Assembly (NCBI GenBank): GCA_022449455.1
Contig: JAKUPL010000013.1
Coordinates: 51,003-115,002, forward strand
Direction: 5' to 3'
DNA from: Alcanivorax sp.
Lineage (GTDB): Bacteria; Pseudomonadota; Gammaproteobacteria; Pseudomonadales; Alcanivoracaceae
Length of the DNA stretch: 64,000 nt
This document shows positions 59,960 to 64,000 of this stretch, piece by piece (within the stretch, counting starts at the first letter, position 1; every line of letters starts with the position of its first letter). The notes under the pieces were generated by a model that saw nothing but the letters and a program-made list of their open reading frames with translations, was not told where the DNA came from and did no database searches. The translations under genes were made by a program, and so were the position numbers.

Positions 59960-60541
59960 ATGGACGCCCACGACCCGCGCCGCGCGCGCATCCTCGCCGC
60001 CGCCCGAGACCGGTTCGCCCGGCAGGGCTTCCGCCGGGCGGAGGTGAAGGCCATCGCCGAGGACGCCGGCGTGGGCAAGGCGACCATCTATCAATTCTTT
60101 CCGTCCAAGGACGCGCTGCTGCTGACGGTGGTGGAGGAAAACCTCACCGTCATCCGCGACCTGGTGCTGCGCGAGCTGCTCTCCGGAGCGCCGCCGTTGG
60201 AACGGCTGGAACGGGTATGCCGTGCGGTGGCCCGCTTTCTCGAACGGGAAGCGGATTTCTCCCGACTGCTGATCCAGGAGGCTGGCGAGTTTCTCGGCGC
60301 CATACAGCAGCGCTATCTGCAACTGGTGGACGACAACTTGCCCGTGGCGGAGGCGTTCTTCGAGGAATTGCGCGGCCAGGGCTACTTCACCGCTCTGCCC
60401 ACCCGCGACATCGTGCTGATGATGGTCAACCTGCTGGTGGGCACCACCTATACCTGGGTGCTTACCGGAGAAGGCGAGCCGGAACGTCAGGCGGTCACCT
60501 ATATGCGCGTGCTGATACGGGGCCTGCGCGACGCCCCGTGA
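59960..60541 (+). CDS. TetR-family transcriptional regulator
   Basis: A 193-residue regulator starting 4 nt after valS. The helix-turn-helix spans ARDRFARQGFRRAEVKAIAEDAGVGKATIYQFFPSKDALL (about 15-54). The C-terminal ligand domain has no match that I recognise. It is convergent with another TetR gene, 22 nt apart. Its targets are unknown. Confidence 0.88.
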   Translation: MDAHDPRRARILAAARDRFARQGFRRAEVKAIAEDAGVGKATIYQFFPSKDALLLTVVEENLTVIRDLVLRELLSGAPPLERLERVCRAVARFLEREADFSRLLIQEAGEFLGAIQQRYLQLVDDNLPVAEAFFEELRGQGYFTALPTRDIVLMMVNLLVGTTYTWVLTGEGEPERQAVTYMRVLIRGLRDAP

Positions 60542-60563
60542 CCACCGTCTATTGCCGGCCCGG

Positions 60564-61250
60564 TCAGCTCGGTTGCGCTTCCAGCAATTCCGGGGAAGCG
60601 TCGCCGCCCAGCACCACTGCTTCGGCGATGCCGATCATCACCCGCTGACATTCTTCCAGCCGCTCGGCGGAAAACGCCCCGTTCTCGAAGATGTACAGCG
60701 AATAGTTCTCGAGGATCCACAGCATGGTGCGCAGTACCAGCGGGTCCAACTGGCGGCCGGTGAGACGACCGATTTCCGCGGTCACCACCTGGGCGGCGAT
60801 GCGCTGGGCACGCTCCCGGTGCGGCGCCAGGGCGGAGCCGGAGGAACGGGCCTCTTCCATCATCAGGTTGATCACCGGCCCCATGCTGAGGTGGTAATCG
60901 AAATACACCTTGGTGGTGTTATGGATGATGGCGCGCACCGACCGGGCCTGGCGCATTTCCTGGTGGAAATGCAGCAGCATGTTGTCGATGAAGATGCGAT
61001 AGATGTGCTCCAGCACGTCCATCTTGTTGCGGAAATACTTATAGAAGGTGCGGCGCGACACCTTGGCCGCGTCGAGCAGGTGCTGGACGGTGGTGCGGGC
61101 CAGGCCGCGCTGGGCGAACACGTGCATGGAATGGATCAGAATCTCGGCGCGGGCCTGGGAGCGCTGGCCGCCCTCTTCCTCGGCGTGAGCTTCCAGAACC
61201 TGATTCACCACCTGGCGTATGGCGTCGAGATCGTCGGGTCCGCGTTGCAC
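60564..61250 (-). CDS. TetR-family transcriptional regulator
   Basis: A 228-residue regulator. The helix-turn-helix is AQRGLARTTVQHLLDAAKVSRRTFYKYFRNKMDVLEH (about 47-83), preceded by an unusual N-terminal stretch of about 40 residues rich in Asp, Glu, Ala and Gln. The C-terminal domain is helical. The target is unknown; it is in the core region and probably unrelated to the accessory block. Confidence 0.85.
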   Translation of the reverse strand: MQRGPDDLDAIRQVVNQVLEAHAEEEGGQRSQARAEILIHSMHVFAQRGLARTTVQHLLDAAKVSRRTFYKYFRNKMDVLEHIYRIFIDNMLLHFHQEMRQARSVRAIIHNTTKVYFDYHLSMGPVINLMMEEARSSGSALAPHRERAQRIAAQVVTAEIGRLTGRQLDPLVLRTMLWILENYSLYIFENGAFSAERLEECQRVMIGIAEAVVLGGDASPELLEAQPS

Positions 61251-61325
61251 GTGACTTATCCCCTGTTTTTGTTTACCCGGCCGCTAGCTTAACCAAGGCC
61301 GGGCGGGGCGTAAACAAGGAGTTTA

Positions 61326-61541
61326 TCAGGCCGCCAGTGGCTGACCGTCTGGGCCGCCCGGGCCCGCCTTACGGTTTCTCAGCCGCTTCCAGACTTTTTC
61401 ATGGAAGTGGTAGGCCACGGTGTTCACACAGGGCTCCACCAGGGCGGTGGCGCCGCCGATGCGCCAGTCGCCGGTCATCGCCCAGACCACCAGAAAGGCC
61501 ACGCTGATGTGCATCACGCCGAAACTCATTGTCTTGATCAT
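61326..61541 (-). CDS. DUF2061-family small membrane protein
   Basis: A 71-residue protein with the DUF2061 pattern: KTMSFGVMHISVAFLVVWAMTGDWRIGGATALVEPCVNTVAYHFHEKVW. Two short hydrophobic segments are seen. AGGAGGTG precedes the ATG at 61541. The function of the family is unknown. Confidence 0.82.
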   Translation of the reverse strand: MIKTMSFGVMHISVAFLVVWAMTGDWRIGGATALVEPCVNTVAYHFHEKVWKRLRNRKAGPGGPDGQPLAA

Positions 61542-61766
61542 GGGGCACCTCCTCACTGTTTGCCGCGCCACCCAATACAGGTAAATGATATCCATTCTCA
61601 CACATAGATAAACACCTTGCCGAACTATTTTTTTAATAGGCCCGCCCTATTACCGGCCGTTAATTGTTGTAAAGGGGACCATGTCGACGATGCGCGCCGC
61701 CGCCCTTCCGCTTACTCTGAGCCGGTACCGGCGGGCGCCCCGCCAGCGAATGGACAAGGATCTTCT

Positions 61767-62666
61767 ATGGACGACCGTAAAGCCCTTCTGATTTTGCATG
61801 GCAAACAGGCTGCCAACGGGGACGTGCGCGAAGCGGTAATGGCCCGCCGGGACGACGGCTGGGACCTGGCCGTCAGGGTCACCTGGGAAGGCGGCGACGC
61901 CGAGCGTTATGTGGATGAGGCACTGCAACTGGGCTACCGCACGGTGATCGCCGGCGGCGGTGACGGTTCGGTACGGGACATCACCCAGGCGATGATGGCC
62001 TCCGGCCGCGACGATCTGACGCTGGCGGTGATCCCGCTGGGCACCGCCAACGACCTGGCCACCGCCGCCGGGGTGCCGGAAGCCCCGGCCGACGCTCTGG
62101 CCCTGCTCGACCGGCCGGCGATCCCGGTGGATGTGATCCAGGTGAACGACAGCTACTTTCTGAACATGGCCACCGGCGGCTTCGGCACCGAGGTGACCAC
62201 CGAAACCTCCGAGGACCTGAAGCAGATGCTGGGCGGCGCCGCCTACCTGCTCACCGGCCTCACCCGCTTCACCGAGGTGCGCGCCGCCGAGGGCGAATTC
62301 GAAGGTCCGGACTTCCACTGGCAAGGGGAGTTCCTGGCGCTGGGCATCGGCAACAGCCGCCAAGCCGGCGGCGGCCAACGCCTGTGTCCGGAGGCACTGA
62401 TCAATGACGGTCTGATGGACGTGGCGATTCTGCCCTCCAGCATGGACCTGCTGGCCGGCGTGCGCGGCCTGTTCCGCAGCGGCGAGAGCGGCGGCAAGGA
62501 AGGGCTGTTCGAACGCGCCCGCCTGGACCGCCTGACCATCACCACCCCGGAACCCATGCATCTGAACCTGGACGGCGAGCCGCTGGAAGACACTCGCTTC
62601 GAGCTGCGGGTGCTGCCCCGGGCCCTGAAGCTGGTGCTGCCCGACGACAGCGAACTGCTGGCCTGA
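61767..62666 (+). CDS. yegS: Lipid kinase YegS-like (diacylglycerol kinase catalytic domain)
   Basis: A 299-residue kinase, the same length as E. coli YegS. The nucleotide-binding GGGDGS motif is in TVIAGGGDGSVRDI, IPLGTANDLA is the second block, and LNLDGEPLED lies near the C terminus. YegS phosphorylates phosphatidylglycerol in vitro. The ATG at 61767 gives the standard N terminus (MDDRKALLILHGK). Confidence 0.92.
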   Translation: MDDRKALLILHGKQAANGDVREAVMARRDDGWDLAVRVTWEGGDAERYVDEALQLGYRTVIAGGGDGSVRDITQAMMASGRDDLTLAVIPLGTANDLATAAGVPEAPADALALLDRPAIPVDVIQVNDSYFLNMATGGFGTEVTTETSEDLKQMLGGAAYLLTGLTRFTEVRAAEGEFEGPDFHWQGEFLALGIGNSRQAGGGQRLCPEALINDGLMDVAILPSSMDLLAGVRGLFRSGESGGKEGLFERARLDRLTITTPEPMHLNLDGEPLEDTRFELRVLPRALKLVLPDDSELLA

Positions 62667-62669
62667 TCC

Positions 62670-62688
62670 CCCGGCGGCCGCCGCCGGG
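62670..62688. terminator. GC hairpin between convergent genes
   Basis: CCCGGCGG-CCG-CCGCCGGG, 8 perfect pairs, directly after the yegS stop and before the DUF2721 stop. No T tract is seen on the plus strand, so it is a hairpin of uncertain termination strength. Confidence 0.45.
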
Positions 62689-62695
62689 CCCCTGC

Positions 62696-63100
62696 TCAAC
62701 CTTCCCCGTCAGGACTTTTCCGGGCCAGCACCGCCACTTGCACGTTCAGCGCGTTGGTGGAAATCAGCACCTCCCATAGCGAAAAGATCAGCGACAGGGA
62801 CAGGCTGATCAAACTGGCCCCGAACAGCACCACCCCGGTCAGCTCCAAATGCAGGTACAGCCCGAACATGGACAGGGTACACAGCAGAAAGCTCAGCACC
62901 CCGGCCACCTGCATGTACTTGGTCAGCACCACCCGCCGATGCAACAGCGCGATCTGACGCGACGCCACCTCCTGATGGTGTGTCTTTTCCTCATCCGCCA
63001 GCTTGCGGATGATCTGCGACAGCACCAGAAAACGGTTGGTATAGGCCAGCAGCAGCAGGGAGATGGCGGGGAACAACAGCGCCGGAGTGGTCAGGGTCAT
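62696..63100 (-). CDS. DUF2721-family membrane protein
   Basis: A 134-residue protein with three hydrophobic segments: an N-terminal one (ALLFPAISLLLLAYTNRFLVL), and two in the C-terminal half (YMQVAGVLSFLLCTLSMFGLYLHL; VVLFGASLISLSLSLIFSLWEVLIS). A charged loop rich in Glu, Lys and His (KLADEEKTHHQEVASRQIALLHRR) lies between. The pattern is that of DUF2721; the function is unknown. Confidence 0.82.
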   Translation of the reverse strand: MTLTTPALLFPAISLLLLAYTNRFLVLSQIIRKLADEEKTHHQEVASRQIALLHRRVVLTKYMQVAGVLSFLLCTLSMFGLYLHLELTGVVLFGASLISLSLSLIFSLWEVLISTNALNVQVAVLARKSPDGEG

Positions 63101-63151
63101 TGATGGCTCTTGGCAGGGAATCGTTGGTGGTTCGGAGGACTGTAGCGCCTA

Positions 63152-63173
63152 TTCCGGGGTCGGACCACCGGAA
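63152..63173. repeat. REP-like imperfect palindrome 1
   Basis: Arms TTCCGG and CCGGAA enclose GGTCGGACCA. It shares the GGGGTCGGACC core with the second copy 216 bp to the right. Confidence 0.4.
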
Positions 63174-63367
63174 GGCATTGATTTGGTGTGGGTTTGCGCC
63201 TCCAGCGTCGTCCGTGGAGGGGTTAGGAAGCCCTTTCCGGCCCTGGAAATGAACGATAAGAAGCGGCAAGCGACGGCTTAGAGCCGGATTCCGGACGGGA
63301 AAAGGGGCGCCAAGCTGTTTTGGAAGGGCGATTTTCAGGGGCAAGATCAGGGAAAACAGGACGTTAC

Positions 63368-63382
63368 CGGGGTCCGACCCCG
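63368..63382. repeat. REP-like perfect palindrome 2
   Basis: CGGGGTC-C-GACCCCG, 7-bp perfect arms around a single base. Short palindromes of this form are common in REP elements and in ends acted on by RAYT/IS200-type transposases; none is encoded here. Confidence 0.45.
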
Positions 63383-63599
63383 AGGGGGCCTTTGGTTTTT
63401 CCCAACGTCGGCCAGTGGCAGGGCCCTCACATGGGGGCGGAGCGGCACGGGTTTCGCGAGCGTTGGGGCTGACCTACTTAGGTGGCGAGCGGTGCTCGCC
63501 ATCGCTTCGCGACGCCTGCGGCGCCTGCTCCCCGTTCCTTCGGAACCGGGTCGCTCACATGGGCCTTTGTAGGGAAAGACGGCATCAAATTCTAAATAC

Positions 63600-63632
63600 A
63601 AAAAACCCCCGGCACTGTCGTGACGGGGGTCT
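63600..63632 (-). terminator. Rho-independent terminator of the rRNA operon
   Basis: On the minus strand a stem of CCCCCGTCACG pairs with CGTGCCGGGGG-type sequence (one mismatch), followed by TTTTTT. It lies 14 nt past the 3' end of 5S rRNA. Confidence 0.85.
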
Positions 63633-63645
63633 TTTGTATTTAAGA

Positions 63646-63762
63646 GCCTGACGATGACCTACTCTCACATGGGGAGACCCCACACTACCATCGGCGCTGA
63701 GTGGTTTCACTTCTGAGTTCGGCATGGGTTCAGGTGGTTCCCACTCGCTATGGTCGTCAGGC
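63646..63762 (-). rRNA. rrf: 5S ribosomal RNA
   Basis: About 117 nt. On the minus strand it starts GCCTGACGACCATAGCGAGT, contains the universal block CCCATGCCGAACTCAGAAGTG and GCGCCGATGGTAGTGTGGGG, and ends GTCATCGTCAGGC, pairing with the 5' end. The 63763-63972 spacer to 23S holds no tRNA that I can find. Confidence 0.96.
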
Positions 63763-63972
63763 AAACCGGTTTGGCTTTCGCCAAATAGGGTTGCCTTGCC
63801 TGTTGATGGACAGGCAAAGCCAATTCCAGGATTGAGAAGTCCAGCGTCAGGGTTATCCAACACCTGCTACGCGCTTTCGCTCGTTGATCTATTCAGCACG
63901 ATCATTGATCGTCGCCGCTCGCTGCCTGTCCGTTCCTTGCCCAGCAAGGAAGGCAAACCGCTTTGGCGTTAT

Positions 63973-64000
63973 ATGGTCAAGCCGCACGGGCAATTAGTAC
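63973..64000 (-). rRNA. rrl: 23S ribosomal RNA, 3' tip (cut by window edge)
   Basis: On the minus strand GTACTAATTGCCCGTGCGGC followed by TTGACCAT is the conserved end of gammaproteobacterial 23S rRNA. The exact 3' end is estimated. Most of the gene lies beyond the window. Confidence 0.9.

Larger units (their letters stand above)
63101..63599. other. Gene-free region with REP-like palindromes
   Basis: About 500 nt with no supported gene, between DUF2721 and the rRNA terminator. Two related GC-rich palindromes sharing GGGGTCGGAC or GGGGTCCGAC lie at 63152-63173 and 63368-63382. The remainder (63,400-63,590) has short mirror-like G/C stretches (GAGCGGTGCTCGC, CTTCGCGACG) but no feature that I can name. 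Confidence 0.5.

Noticed and set aside
63763..63972. tRNA gene in the 23S-5S spacer
   Set aside because: No cloverleaf or T-loop (GGTTCRA) sequence could be found in either strand.

Overview
The window looks like chromosomal DNA of a high-GC, hydrocarbon-degrading gammaproteobacterium. The best fit is Alcanivorax or Alloalcanivorax: it carries a CYP153 alkane hydroxylase cluster with an AraC-type regulator, an AlmA-type long-chain alkane monooxygenase and an AlkK-like acyl-CoA ligase. The surrounding core gene order is that of gammaproteobacteria such as Pseudomonas. The genus is inferred from gene content, not from a search.

Layout. (1) 1-8,254 is left core: an amidase cut by the window edge, an aminotransferase, and secF-secD-yajC-tgt-queA-RDD on the minus strand. 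(2) About 8,255-52,781 is a 44-kb accessory block. It lies between the RDD gene and the 3' end of a tRNA-Leu(CAA) gene, at a place where queA/tgt and lptG/lptF are close neighbours in Pseudomonas. (3) 52,782-63,100 is right core: tRNA-Leu, lptG-lptF, pepA-holC-valS, two TetR genes, a DUF2061 gene, yegS and a DUF2721 gene. (4) 63,600-64,000 is the end of an rRNA operon on the minus strand, with 5S and the 3' tip of 23S.

The accessory block. From left to right it holds: a TetR regulator; the CYP153 operon (ferredoxin, P450, GMC alcohol dehydrogenase, ferredoxin reductase) divergent from its AraC regulator; a 12-gene plus-strand operon (PF10118 protein, SDR, HSL-type esterase, Baeyer-Villiger monooxygenase, then a beta-oxidation set with two acyl-CoA dehydrogenases, two thiolase-family proteins, a split MaoC hydratase and an SDR); a minus-strand acyl-CoA ligase cluster with a BtrH-like protein; an outer-membrane pair (FadL-type channel and a 1,025-residue lipoprotein); an almA operon (hydrolase, AlmA, SDR, PF10118); and an 8-gene minus-strand operon (PF10118, BtrH-like, two thioesterases, acyl-CoA ligase, a paired acyl-CoA dehydrogenase, GMC oxidoreductase). 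Together these can import a hydrophobic substrate, oxygenate it terminally or as a ketone, cleave esters, activate acids with CoA and run beta-oxidation.

Main discoveries. A 16-bp palindrome, TTGKT-N6-AMCAA, sits at the head of four transcripts: the 12-gene operon, the outer-membrane pair, the almA operon and the right-hand 8-gene operon. It probably marks one regulon. Three paralogous PF10118 'metal-dependent hydrolases' share an E/ExxH/E/ExxH pattern with near-identical spacing, as in diiron-carboxylate proteins. A 36-bp tandem operator of the P450 regulator occurs a second time beside a frameshifted CYP153 fossil. Two BtrH-like proteins with a Cys/His/Asp set accompany acyl-CoA ligases. 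One thiolase homologue lacks its nucleophilic cysteine.
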